From JBBDMU01 sp040905685 (GTDB lineage Bacteria > Bacteroidota > Rhodothermia > Balneolales > Natronogracilivirgulaceae), in the NCBI GenBank assembly GCA_040905685.1, contig JBBDRB010000100.1, forward strand, positions 14,963 through 78,962: a DNA stretch of 64,000 bases. Reading direction: 5' to 3'. Below are positions 35,350-43,733 of the stretch, one piece after another. The notes beneath the pieces were generated by a model that worked only from the letters and a program-made list of their open reading frames with translations, was not told the DNA's origin and ran no database searches. The stretch's first letter is position 1, and each line of letters starts with the position of its first letter. Both the position numbers and the translations under genes were made by a program.

Positions 35350-37035
35350 ATGCGCTTTCCGGGTCCTCTTTTCACTTCCCTGCTGATCCTGGCTTTTTCA
35401 CAGGTGCTGTTCGCTCAGAATGAACAGCAATCTCCCGTTATATCCATCGAATATCTCCAGGATATGGACAAACTCATTCTGGTGGATGAAATAGGGGCCA
35501 GTCAGTTTGCACAGCCTCTGGGGCCCGAGTTATTCATAGATGCCGCCACCTATGTGCTGGGGCCCGGAGATCTGGTTTCGGTGGATATTGAAGGCAGTGT
35601 GTCCGTCACCATGCGGAGCCTGGCCGTTAACCCTCAGGGGGATATAATACTGCCGGGTATAGGCACCATTGGCGTTAAAGACCTCACTATTGAGGAAGCC
35701 GGCGCGGTGCTGAATGAGTTTATATCGGCAACGTACTCCGGTACCCATATCAATTACTTTACCCTGGAGCGGGCAAGGATGTTCCATATTCATGTTTACG
35801 GGAACATACCCTATCCCGGTAAATATGCTGTTCCGGCGCAGACCCGGGTCGATCAGGCTATAATAAACGCTCTTTTTGAAGAAGGCTCCGAAGCCGTCCG
35901 TTCACCCGGGAACCGGTTTATGGAACAGGGACCCTACTCCATCCGTGACATCTCCATTCAGGGGAGAAATGCAGACCCGAAATCGGCTGATTTGGTAGCG
36001 TATTACCGGGCAGGTGATCTTGGCAGCAACCCTTTTGTTCGCGACGGGGATATCATTACCATCAGCCGGAGGCAGGAGGAGGCTCCCCGGATCAGCATAT
36101 CCGGGGCCGTGAATACCCCCATGGAAATCGAATTCAAACAAGACGACACCGTGGCGCGGATGTTAAGGCTGGCCGGGGGGCGGATTGCCAACGCCGCTGA
36201 AGATTCCCTGATCATTCACCGCCGGACCCCCACCGGCACAGAGCTCCTTTCACTGACCGGCGGACAGGCGTCCGCCGATGGCTTTGAATTGCAGCCCAAC
36301 GACCGGATCATCGTGCCCTTCACCCATGAACCGGGATCATCCTACTCTGCCTGGGTATATGGTGAATCCGTATCGCCTGGTAATTTTTCCATTACCGAGG
36401 GAGAAACCACGGCCCTGGATCTGCTGGAGAAGTCGGGCGGATTGAACCGGCAGGCTATGCCGCATGGGGGCTATCTGATCCGGAATAAACCGGCGGGCAG
36501 GCACATGCCGCAGATCAACACCCTCGACGCGGCACGCATACAAAGAACCTCCGATCAGGTCAGTCAGGGATTTGAATATCTGGAACTTGAAGACCGGCTG
36601 AATCAAAACCAGATATTTTTGGATCTGGAGAATCAGGACCTGTTGGCCGGCATCATGATCCTTGACGGTGACGAGCTGTATGTGCCCCGGGATGATCGAA
36701 CCGTGTTCATATTCGGGCAGGTCAATAAACCCGGTTATTATCCATTTGGGGAAAACCTTTCGGCAGAAAGCTATATCGCGCGGGCGGGAGGGCTGGCCCT
36801 GGCGGCCGAACCCGACCGTATATTCATAATCAAGGCCGGGACCAAATCGTGGTACGAACCTGGGGAGACCCGTTTGCAGTCCGGTGATATGATCTTCGTC
36901 GACCGCACCCCCTATGAAGAGCTTAACGCAAAACGGGCCTATGAAAATCAGCGGCAGGGCATAATAAATTCCAGGATCAGCCTGGTGCTCAGTGCAATAT
37001 CTACTACCTTTCTGGTGTATTCTATAATACGATGA
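35350..37035 (+). CDS. polysaccharide export protein with SLBB domains (Wza-like)
   Basis: 561 residues, longer than E. coli Wza (379). A signal peptide ends at LFAQ, with no lipobox cysteine. Then the Poly_export domain (AATYVLGPGDLVSVDIEGSVS, from about residue 60; AVNPQGDIILPGIGTIGVKDL), and at least three SLBB beta-grasp units (for example HIHVYGNIPYPGKYAV, RISISGAVNTPMEI and VFIFGQVNKPGYYPFGENLS). The extreme C-terminus is a helix (ISLVLSAISTTFLVYSII) as in Wza, where the last helix spans the outer membrane. It would form the outer-membrane export channel for surface polysaccharide. First gene of a tight run with the glycosyltransferase 16 bases downstream. Confidence 0.9.
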   Translation: MRFPGPLFTSLLILAFSQVLFAQNEQQSPVISIEYLQDMDKLILVDEIGASQFAQPLGPELFIDAATYVLGPGDLVSVDIEGSVSVTMRSLAVNPQGDIILPGIGTIGVKDLTIEEAGAVLNEFISATYSGTHINYFTLERARMFHIHVYGNIPYPGKYAVPAQTRVDQAIINALFEEGSEAVRSPGNRFMEQGPYSIRDISIQGRNADPKSADLVAYYRAGDLGSNPFVRDGDIITISRRQEEAPRISISGAVNTPMEIEFKQDDTVARMLRLAGGRIANAAEDSLIIHRRTPTGTELLSLTGGQASADGFELQPNDRIIVPFTHEPGSSYSAWVYGESVSPGNFSITEGETTALDLLEKSGGLNRQAMPHGGYLIRNKPAGRHMPQINTLDAARIQRTSDQVSQGFEYLELEDRLNQNQIFLDLENQDLLAGIMILDGDELYVPRDDRTVFIFGQVNKPGYYPFGENLSAESYIARAGGLALAAEPDRIFIIKAGTKSWYEPGETRLQSGDMIFVDRTPYEELNAKRAYENQRQGIINSRISLVLSAISTTFLVYSIIR

Positions 37036-37051
37036 TGACTATGTAAAGTGC

Positions 37052-38302
37052 ATGAAAATTCTGCTTCTCTCACAATACTTTCCACCGGAAACCGGGGCGG
37101 GGGCCACGCGAAGCGAAGCCCTGTTTAAATACCTGACCGAATTCGGGTGGGAGGTAGAAGTTATTGCGGAAATCCCCAATTATCCTACCGGGAAGATCCA
37201 GAAAGGGTATAGCCGGAAATTTGTACAATCGGAGGTTTACGGCAGCAGCCGCATCAACCGGGTATGGGTATGGACCAATCCGCGCAAAAATAACTGGCAG
37301 AAATTGATTATTTTTGTTTCTTTCCTGTCAAGCAGCCTCTTGTTTGCCATGCAGCATAACCGGAGATACGATGTAATTTATGCCACGTCACCGCCGATAT
37401 TCACCGGCATCAGCGGTTGCCTGATCGCTAAACTGTACCGGACCCGCTTTGTGCTTGAAGTCCGGGATTTGTGGCCGGATGCCGCATTGAGCAGCAATGG
37501 CCGTCCCAAAAAATCGTTTTTCCACAGGCTGGCTAAAACCGTGGAACGGTGGCTGTACAGAAATGCAAACCTGGTAGTACCCGTTACCACACCGGCACAA
37601 CGAATTATAGAACATGAAAACCCGGCCGTGTCTACCCAGGTAATCGCAAACGGTATCGACACCAGCCTGTTTAAAAAAATAAGCCATCCTGAACACCTGA
37701 TGGATGAACCCTACGACAAAACGAAATTCAGGGTGGGCTACCTGGGTACGTTCGGCGTCATCCATGATTTGGTGACGCTGATCCGGGCGGCTAAACTCTG
37801 CGAAGATGATCCCGGCATTGAATTTATTCTGGTGGGCGACGGAAGCGCCCGCGGCGCACTGGACAAGGCATTGAAGGAAATCAAACCCAATAATGTAACC
37901 ATACTCGGACTCAAGCAGCACAGGCAGGTTCCCTCCTATATTTCTTCGTTTGACCTGGCCGTCAATCCCGTACATGACAAAAAAGTTTTCGAATCGATTA
38001 TCACCGTCAAGTTTTACGAATATCTGGCCTGCCAGGTCCCCGTGCTTTCCATGGCCCGGGGGCTGATGAGGGAAGAGGGCAATGCAAGCGGGGCGGCCGT
38101 TACCATAGATCCGGAAAATCCGGAACTCCTGGCCGCCACCATAAAAAAATTAAAGAACGACCCGGACGTCCTGGAAGAGATGAGACAGCGATCAAAGGAC
38201 TATATCAATGAAAATCATGACCGCCGTTATCTTGCAAAATTACTTTCGGAGAAACTTATCCAATTAAGCATCAATGACTCAGAATCAACACCATCAAACT
38301 GA
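37052..38302 (+). CDS. family 4 glycosyltransferase (WbuB-like)
   Basis: 416-residue GT-B enzyme that transfers a sugar from a nucleotide donor to a growing lipid-linked glycan at the cytoplasmic face. Seen: LLLSQYFPPETGAGATRSEALFKYL at the N-terminus, IIFVSFLSSSLLFAM (a membrane-touching helix typical of the WbuB/FnlA-linked group), and the donor half with FILVGDGSARGAL, NPVHDKKVFESIITVKFYEYLACQVPVL. ATG at 37052. Overlaps the chain-length gene by 29 bases. Confidence 0.9.
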   Translation: MKILLLSQYFPPETGAGATRSEALFKYLTEFGWEVEVIAEIPNYPTGKIQKGYSRKFVQSEVYGSSRINRVWVWTNPRKNNWQKLIIFVSFLSSSLLFAMQHNRRYDVIYATSPPIFTGISGCLIAKLYRTRFVLEVRDLWPDAALSSNGRPKKSFFHRLAKTVERWLYRNANLVVPVTTPAQRIIEHENPAVSTQVIANGIDTSLFKKISHPEHLMDEPYDKTKFRVGYLGTFGVIHDLVTLIRAAKLCEDDPGIEFILVGDGSARGALDKALKEIKPNNVTILGLKQHRQVPSYISSFDLAVNPVHDKKVFESIITVKFYEYLACQVPVLSMARGLMREEGNASGAAVTIDPENPELLAATIKKLKNDPDVLEEMRQRSKDYINENHDRRYLAKLLSEKLIQLSINDSESTPSN

Positions 38303-39419
38303 ACAGAAGGAGCTGAAGGCTCATTTTGTTTTCCTTAAGGTTATGCTGTCTCACTGGAAGGGCTTGCTGTCCTTTTACGCCGCCGTGGGTATCGTTACGG
38401 TGGTCATCCTGCTGCTGCTGCCTTTCTGGTACCGGAGCACAGCCACGGTGGTCATTTTGCAGGATGGAGGGAACAGCGGACTGTCGGCGGCCATCTCCGA
38501 TATGGTACCTTTTACCCTCGGCCTCCAGGGCATGGAGGGCGCCGAAAAATACATTGGTTACCTTAACACCCGGAAAGTCGTCGACCAGGTGATCGATGAA
38601 TTTGACCTGATGGAAGCCTATGCCATCGAATCGAGGGATATTGCCCGTAAAGCCGTACGAAACAACGTCTCTTTCAATGACCGCCAGGACGGCTCATTTA
38701 CCATATCCTTTATGTACAAGAACGACCCGGAAAAATCCGCCGCCATTGTCAACTTCATGTATGACCGGATCTACACCATTTCCCTGGAAGTGGCCCGTGC
38801 CGAAGCTTCCAATTACCGAAATTACCTGGAAGACTATTTTGTCACCGTCTCTGAACAACTGGAAGAGGATGAACGCCGGCTGATGAATATCCAGCAGCAA
38901 ACGGGCATAATTGAACTGGAAGACCAGGCAAGGCTTGCCTTCGAGACTCTCTCGGAGCTGGAGACCCAGCGCATCACCTCGGAAATAGAGCTTGATTACC
39001 TTCGGACCATAGTCGCTTCCGACAGCCCGCAGATCCGCCGGAGTGAACAAAAGCTAAATACCCTGAACAATACCATCCGGGATTTCAGGATTGCCGACGG
39101 CACGTCCTTCATCTCCCTGGATAGCCTTCCCGAACAGGGTCTGGAGTACCTGCGGGCCTACCGGGACGTGGAGGTCGGCAACAGGGTCTTCGAATTTATA
39201 CGGCTTCAGTATGAGGAGGCCATGCTTGAGGAAAATAAAACCTCAGCCAATCTGTATCTGCTGGACCCGGCCCAGCCCCCCGACCAGAAGTACAAGCCGA
39301 AACGGGCACAAATCCTGCTGATCGTGATGTTCTTTACCGGCATACTATCGTTCGTTTTTCTGCGCATAAAGCTCTTCTACCGGGAAAATAGGCACATCCT
39401 CAGCTCTTATCTGCATTAG
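38274..39419 (+). CDS. Wzz/GumC-type chain-length determinant protein
   Basis: 381-residue inner-membrane protein with the Wzz topology: helix near residues 24-46 (LLSFYAAVGIVTVVILLLLP), a large periplasmic coiled-coil region (SNYRNYLEDYFVTVSEQLEEDERRL), the proline-rich LLDPAQPPDQKYKPKRA, and a second helix (LLIVMFFTGILSFVFL). It would set glycan length and couple to the Wza-like exporter. No Walker motifs, so no attached tyrosine kinase. Its end overlaps the end of the convergent nucleotidyltransferase by 20 bases. Confidence 0.88.
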   Translation: MTQNQHHQTEQKELKAHFVFLKVMLSHWKGLLSFYAAVGIVTVVILLLLPFWYRSTATVVILQDGGNSGLSAAISDMVPFTLGLQGMEGAEKYIGYLNTRKVVDQVIDEFDLMEAYAIESRDIARKAVRNNVSFNDRQDGSFTISFMYKNDPEKSAAIVNFMYDRIYTISLEVARAEASNYRNYLEDYFVTVSEQLEEDERRLMNIQQQTGIIELEDQARLAFETLSELETQRITSEIELDYLRTIVASDSPQIRRSEQKLNTLNNTIRDFRIADGTSFISLDSLPEQGLEYLRAYRDVEVGNRVFEFIRLQYEEAMLEENKTSANLYLLDPAQPPDQKYKPKRAQILLIVMFFTGILSFVFLRIKLFYRENRHILSSYLH

Positions 39420-40410
39420 TGCTCACCGTGGAATCATCACCTATATGCACCTCACCGCGGGTATGGTCGACCGTGGCGCGGACGCCTACCGTGCTGTTGG
39501 ATATCCGGCTGTTGATGACGCGGGCCTCATCCAGTACGATGGCATCCCTGATGGTACTGCCCGAAATAACGGAACCCGCTCCCAGGCTGACGTTCGGCCC
39601 GATTTCGGAATCCTCAATGCTCACCCCGTCGGCCAGGTAGACGGGGGGCACGATTTTGGAATTTTTATACTCACCGGCGGGACGGCTGTTTTCTTTTTTA
39701 ATGATCTCCCTGCTGGTATCCAGCCAGGCCGGGATGGTGCCGCAATCCAGCCATTCGTCCACCGTGGCCGGCTTGAATACCTTGCCGTCTTTGAGCATGC
39801 GATCTATGGCATCCGTTAATTGATATTCATCCCCGTGACCGACCACCCGGTTCTGAAGTAAATACTCGATCTGTTTTTTCAGTTCCCCGCCCTCCCGGAA
39901 ATAGTAAACGCCGATAATAGCCAGATTGGAGATCAGCTCCGACGGTTTTTCAACAAAACCGGTGATCCGCCCCTCTTCCTCTACGGCCACGCCGAAGCGG
40001 GAGGGATCGTCCACATGCTTCAGCCAGATCACGCTGTCGGCACCCTCAACGCTTACTTTCTGGCTGGTGTCGAATAACGTATCGGCAAAAACGATGATCA
40101 CTTCCCCTTCCAGCGAATCGGCTGCGCAATACACGGCGTGCGCCGTTCCCAAAGCCTCATCCTGTTTATAAAAGGTGGCCTTAGCATCATGGCGCCGGCT
40201 CATGTCCGTCAAAGTTTGCTTGACCTCATCCCCAAAATCACCCAGAACAAATGCAATTTCATCGATCTTCCGGTCAAGGGTCCTGGAAAAGGTTTGAATG
40301 ATCCGTTCAATAATCATCGTGCCTGCAACGGGCAACAGCGGCTTTGGGGTGGTGTGCGAATGCGGCCTGAGGCGGGTCCCTTTACCGGCCATTGGGATGA
40401 TTAGTTTCAT
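39400..40410 (-). CDS. sugar nucleotidyltransferase with left-handed beta-helix tail
   Basis: 336 residues. N-terminal NTP_transferase domain with the activation loop IIPMAGKGTRLRPHSHTTPKPLLPVAG (residues 3-29) and IVFADTLFDT. A C-terminal hexapeptide region (SKIVPPVYLADGVSIEDS, IGPNVSLGAGSVISGSTI) forms a beta-helix. The pattern fits glucose-1-phosphate thymidylyl/uridylyl-transferase-like enzymes that make NDP-sugars for surface glycans; the base and sugar are not resolved. No acetyltransferase motif beyond the repeats was recognised. Confidence 0.88.
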   Translation of the reverse strand: MKLIIPMAGKGTRLRPHSHTTPKPLLPVAGTMIIERIIQTFSRTLDRKIDEIAFVLGDFGDEVKQTLTDMSRRHDAKATFYKQDEALGTAHAVYCAADSLEGEVIIVFADTLFDTSQKVSVEGADSVIWLKHVDDPSRFGVAVEEEGRITGFVEKPSELISNLAIIGVYYFREGGELKKQIEYLLQNRVVGHGDEYQLTDAIDRMLKDGKVFKPATVDEWLDCGTIPAWLDTSREIIKKENSRPAGEYKNSKIVPPVYLADGVSIEDSEIGPNVSLGAGSVISGSTIRDAIVLDEARVINSRISNSTVGVRATVDHTRGEVHIGDDSTVSTNADKS

Positions 40411-40511
40411 AAATATCGGTTGCTGGTTAATTTTTAGGTTATTTTGGTTTCCTAAAGATAGGTAGAACTTGCTATCTTATTCGAATTTGAATTAGCGAAA
40501 TCACACTGGGT

Positions 40512-42152
40512 TTGAACTGGTATTACTATTTTATTGAATTACTAAGTTACCTTTTTATATATGTGATGGCAAGAAATACGCTCTATCGCGGGCGTTTTTT
40601 TCTCCACATGTACCAGCTCTCCGGGTATAAAGTGAGCGAGTTCGGCGGCTGGCTGACCCGTAATTTATCAGCCTACAGCATTACCGCTGAACTGCTCGCA
40701 TTCAATTTCGTTGTGCTCGTACTGGCCGGGTTTCTGGATCCGTACCTGACGCGTACCTCACCGTTTATCATAATCTTTATTTTTGGCCTGTTCTGGCTGG
40801 GGCCGGTGAGCCGGTATACCCGGGCGCGGGTCAAAAAGCCGCTGGTCTTTACCCCCCGCATGATCCGCCTGACCACCCTCTACGGCTTGCTGGGGATGGT
40901 CATTCCCGTTTACTGCACCTGGCTTTCTTTTTATCAGGGCATACTGTTTCCCGAGATCTACATCCTGGCCTTCGGTTGGATCCTGGGCAGCATCCTTCTC
41001 CCCTTCATCCTGCTTTTGGCCGGATGGCTGATGCAGCCGGTAGAAAGCCTGGTGCAGGAAAGGTTTAAGATCCAGGCCCGGAAGAAGCTGGCCTCCATGC
41101 CTGACCTTAAGATTATCGCCATCACGGGCAGCTATGGGAAAACCAGCACAAAGTATTTTATCAAGACGCTGCTGGCCGAGCGGTTTAACATCTGCTTCAC
41201 ACCGGGCAGCTACAATACTCCCATGGGGATCTGCAAGGTTATTAATAACGATCTGCAACCGGCTCACCAGATTCTGATCCTGGAAATGGGTGCCCGCTAT
41301 AAAGGGAATATTGATGAACTTTGCAGCATTGCCGGCCCCGACGTGGCCGTGCTCACCAATATCGGCATCGCTCATCTGGAAACGTTCGGTTCGGTCGATG
41401 CCATCCGGGCAACCAAAGGGGAAATACTGGATCATCTTAGCGGTGACGGGGTGGCGGTGATCAACGCCGATGACCCCGTCCTGGAAGATATGGTCACCCA
41501 GCGGAAAGTCCGGACCATACGCACCGGACTCGAAACCGGTCAGTTTCAGGCTTCGGGGATCAGCTATGATGAGTCCGGCTGCAAATTCATCGTCACCGGA
41601 CCGGATCATGCCACTGAAAAGGTATATACCAGGCTGCTGGGCTCCCATAATATCCAAAATCTGCTGCTGGCTTTCGGGGTCGGGCACCATTTTGGCCTGC
41701 GTTTAAAGACCATGGCCCTGGCCGCCCGCAAAATTGGACCGGTCGAACACCGGATGGAGCTTAAGAAAAACGACAGCATCACCATTATAGATGACGCGTT
41801 TAACTCCAACCCTGTCGGGGCCCGTAATGCCGTTGAAACCCTGGCCAAATTTAAAACGGGACGGCGTATCCTCATCACCCCGGGCATGGTGGAACTAGGG
41901 GAAAAGGAAAAGGAAGAGAATGAGCGTTTCGGTGAGGCGATAGGCCGGGCCGGACTCGACCGGGTGTATCTGGTGGGACCCGAGCAGACCCGGCCCATAT
42001 GGGAAGGCATTCGCCGCAGCGGGTTTAACCTGGATCAGGTGACGGTGGTCCCTACCCTGTTTGAAGCCAATAAGCAGCTAAGGGAAGATTTTCAGGCAGG
42101 CGATATCGTGCTTTACGAAAACGACTTGCCGGACACCTACAACGAGGCCTGA
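40512..42152 (+). CDS. membrane-embedded Mur ligase (MurF-like)
   Basis: 546 residues from a TTG start. Residues 1 to about 185 hold four or five membrane helices (for example ELLAFNFVVLVLAGFL, FIIIFIFGLFWLGPV, LLPFILLLAGWLMQP) instead of the UDP-MurNAc-binding N-domain of MurF. Next comes the Mur ligase ATPase core: P-loop ITGSYGKTSTK (204-214), TPGSYNTPMGIC, EMGARYKGNIDELC, VLTNIGIAHLETFGS and GSHNIQNLL, then the C-domain with DDAFNSNPVGA, TPGMVELGEKE and the final GDIVLYENDLPDTYNEA. It should ligate an amino acid or dipeptide to a membrane-held carboxyl acceptor using ATP. I know similar membrane-anchored relatives in other phyla but their substrate is not established. Lies beside polysaccharide genes. 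Confidence 0.85.
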   Translation: MNWYYYFIELLSYLFIYVMARNTLYRGRFFLHMYQLSGYKVSEFGGWLTRNLSAYSITAELLAFNFVVLVLAGFLDPYLTRTSPFIIIFIFGLFWLGPVSRYTRARVKKPLVFTPRMIRLTTLYGLLGMVIPVYCTWLSFYQGILFPEIYILAFGWILGSILLPFILLLAGWLMQPVESLVQERFKIQARKKLASMPDLKIIAITGSYGKTSTKYFIKTLLAERFNICFTPGSYNTPMGICKVINNDLQPAHQILILEMGARYKGNIDELCSIAGPDVAVLTNIGIAHLETFGSVDAIRATKGEILDHLSGDGVAVINADDPVLEDMVTQRKVRTIRTGLETGQFQASGISYDESGCKFIVTGPDHATEKVYTRLLGSHNIQNLLLAFGVGHHFGLRLKTMALAARKIGPVEHRMELKKNDSITIIDDAFNSNPVGARNAVETLAKFKTGRRILITPGMVELGEKEKEENERFGEAIGRAGLDRVYLVGPEQTRPIWEGIRRSGFNLDQVTVVPTLFEANKQLREDFQAGDIVLYENDLPDTYNEA

Positions 42153-42153
42153 T

Positions 42154-42693
42154 CTAGGGATTGCCGTTCTCAAGAGCCTCGAGCAGCTCATGGCTCCGTT
42201 CGTCGGCGGGAAATTTAGCCAGACAATTGAACATGACTACTTTGGCCTCGCTCAGTTTCTTCAGGTGAGCCAGAACAACGGCATAATTCTGAAGAATAAC
42301 AGGGGTTTCGCCTCCACAACGGATGCTATTTTCAATGACCCTTTTGGCCGGTGCGTATTTCCGCTGTTCCATCAGGCAATCAAAAAGCTCATTAAGCAGC
42401 CCCACGTGGTCGGGCCACTGTTCCAGGGCCGAGCGGTAGGACAGCTCGGCCTGGTGCAGATACCCAAGCATGCTGCAAAGGGATCCAAGGGAAAAATGGG
42501 TGAAGGCCCGGTCATCGCCCTCCACGTCCTTCAGATAGTCCACCAGCTTGTCGCCCAGTACTCCCAGCTCTTTGGTAAGGGCGGCATAAGAGGCTTCCTC
42601 GCCATTTTCACGCAACCGGTCCAGTTCATCCGAGGCGTCCACCAGCCGCTCGGAGATGGCCAGCAGTTCCTGCTTGACAGATGATTTGTTCAT
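42154..42693 (-). CDS. TPR-like protein, unknown
   Basis: 179 residues, soluble. An N-terminal helical region precedes about three tetratricopeptide-like helix pairs: FTHFSLGSLCSMLGYLHQAELSYRSALEQWP, GLLNELFDCLMEQRKYAPAKRVIENSI, and LQNYAVVLAHLKKLSEAKVVMFNCLAKFP. Such folds are binding scaffolds. Convergent with the Mur ligase (1 base apart) and downstream of another small unknown gene on the same strand (18 bases). Confidence 0.7.
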   Translation of the reverse strand: MNKSSVKQELLAISERLVDASDELDRLRENGEEASYAALTKELGVLGDKLVDYLKDVEGDDRAFTHFSLGSLCSMLGYLHQAELSYRSALEQWPDHVGLLNELFDCLMEQRKYAPAKRVIENSIRCGGETPVILQNYAVVLAHLKKLSEAKVVMFNCLAKFPADERSHELLEALENGNP

Positions 42694-42711
42694 GCGCTAC
42701 GGGTTGACGGT

Positions 42712-43068
42712 CTACAGGCTCATTTCCACATCATGCACCTTTCTCAGAATGGATATGGCGTTCTTATCCTTATCCTGCATGACTTTCTGCTCGAGGTTGG
42801 TTATCAGGTCTGCGCGGACGTCTTCAAAGGCCGCATCTTTAGCCTGAGCTTCATTATGGGTCCGCACGATAGCGAAGATCTCATCGGCACGCACGATGCT
42901 GTACAGCTCATCCTCGTTGAACGCATGGGCGCGTTTTTCCTCAAACTGTTCAAATAAGGCGGGAAATTCTTCCGTAGACTGTGCTTTCCTCAGAATCTCA
43001 ACACCCCTGGGTCCTTCTACGCTCAGGGGTATGCGGCAGAGAAAAAAATATTTTTCAGAATAGAGCAT
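42712..43068 (-). CDS. unknown small protein
   Basis: 118 residues, no signal peptide or helix of membrane type. The product begins MLYSEKYFFLCRIPLSVEGP and is then charged and helical (VRADLITNLEQKVMQDKDKNAISILRKVHDV). I recognise no family. The C-terminal half shows possible coiled-coil character. It is 18 bases ahead of the TPR-like gene, likely co-transcribed. Confidence 0.6.
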   Translation of the reverse strand: MLYSEKYFFLCRIPLSVEGPRGVEILRKAQSTEEFPALFEQFEEKRAHAFNEDELYSIVRADEIFAIVRTHNEAQAKDAAFEDVRADLITNLEQKVMQDKDKNAISILRKVHDVEMSL

Positions 43069-43172
43069 ATTTTTAAAATACGTTTAAATACAAATAAGTT
43101 GGGCCAATATACAAACTTTTAACGGTGCTTTCCTTAAAACAATGCTTTAGGGTATCAAAAAATCGTCACCTT

Positions 43173-43364
43173 TTATAAAACTCCCTGCCCGTAGGCCTGG
43201 GCCGTCAGTCCGGTGGTTCCCATACGCAGAAAACCAAACCCCCAATAAATGAAATTGAAAATCATCCCGCCAACGGCTATGGCCCCCAGGTAAAATACCT
43301 CATCCAAATGACCAACAAGGGCCGTATCCACAGCGCTCAGCAGCGGGATAGACAAGTTGCCCCT
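43173..43364 (-). pseudogene. MATE family transporter fragment
   Basis: About 64 codons open on the minus strand, reading GNLSIPLLSAVDTALVGHLDE, FYLGAIAVGGMIFNFIYWGFGFLRMGTTGLTAQAYGQG and then a stop. This is unmistakably helices 1-2 of a MATE exporter (DinF/NorM branch, about 440 residues when whole), lacking both the first residues and more than 80% of the C-terminus. A TAA stands four codons ahead of the only start candidate (TTG at 43355). Clearly a remnant. Confidence 0.75.
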
Positions 43365-43717
43365 TTAGCCTCATTGATCAGGTATGTTTTCAGGATAGCG
43401 CTGGTCCGTTCAATATCACGAATATACACACGCCCGAATCCCTCTTCCATCTCCGATAAAAGGATCAGCAGCGGGGGAAATCGTGAAGACCGGCTTTGCA
43501 GGGCCAGGTCCAGGCAGATGCCCAGGCCCACCGAATCGTCCAACTGCCCTTCCAGGAAGGTATCCTCTTGCCGGAATGGCAGTTGACCGGGCGGACGAGC
43601 ACCAAAATGATTGATCTTGTCGAGGTGGGCAGTCAGGGCTACGGGGTTACTTTTTGAATGGCCGGGTATCTCCAGGATCTGGACCGTTGCCTGCAGATCA
43701 TACGCAATGGCTATGTG
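43337..43717 (-). pseudogene. dinuclear-zinc peptidase fragment (M20/M28/M42-like)
   Basis: 126 codons open on the minus strand without a convincing start. It reads ...TVQILEIPGHSKSNPVALTAHLDKI, ...LEGQLDDSVGLGICLDLALQ and PPLLILLSEMEEGFG, the HxD ... DD ... EE order of co-catalytic zinc aminopeptidases. Both ends are missing: typical members are over 300 residues. Its tail ends NEAKGATCLSRC and overlaps the MATE fragment in another frame, as if a deletion had joined the two. A genuine small protein is possible but unlikely. Confidence 0.6.
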
Positions 43718-43733
43718 TTACAGTCTGCCGGTG

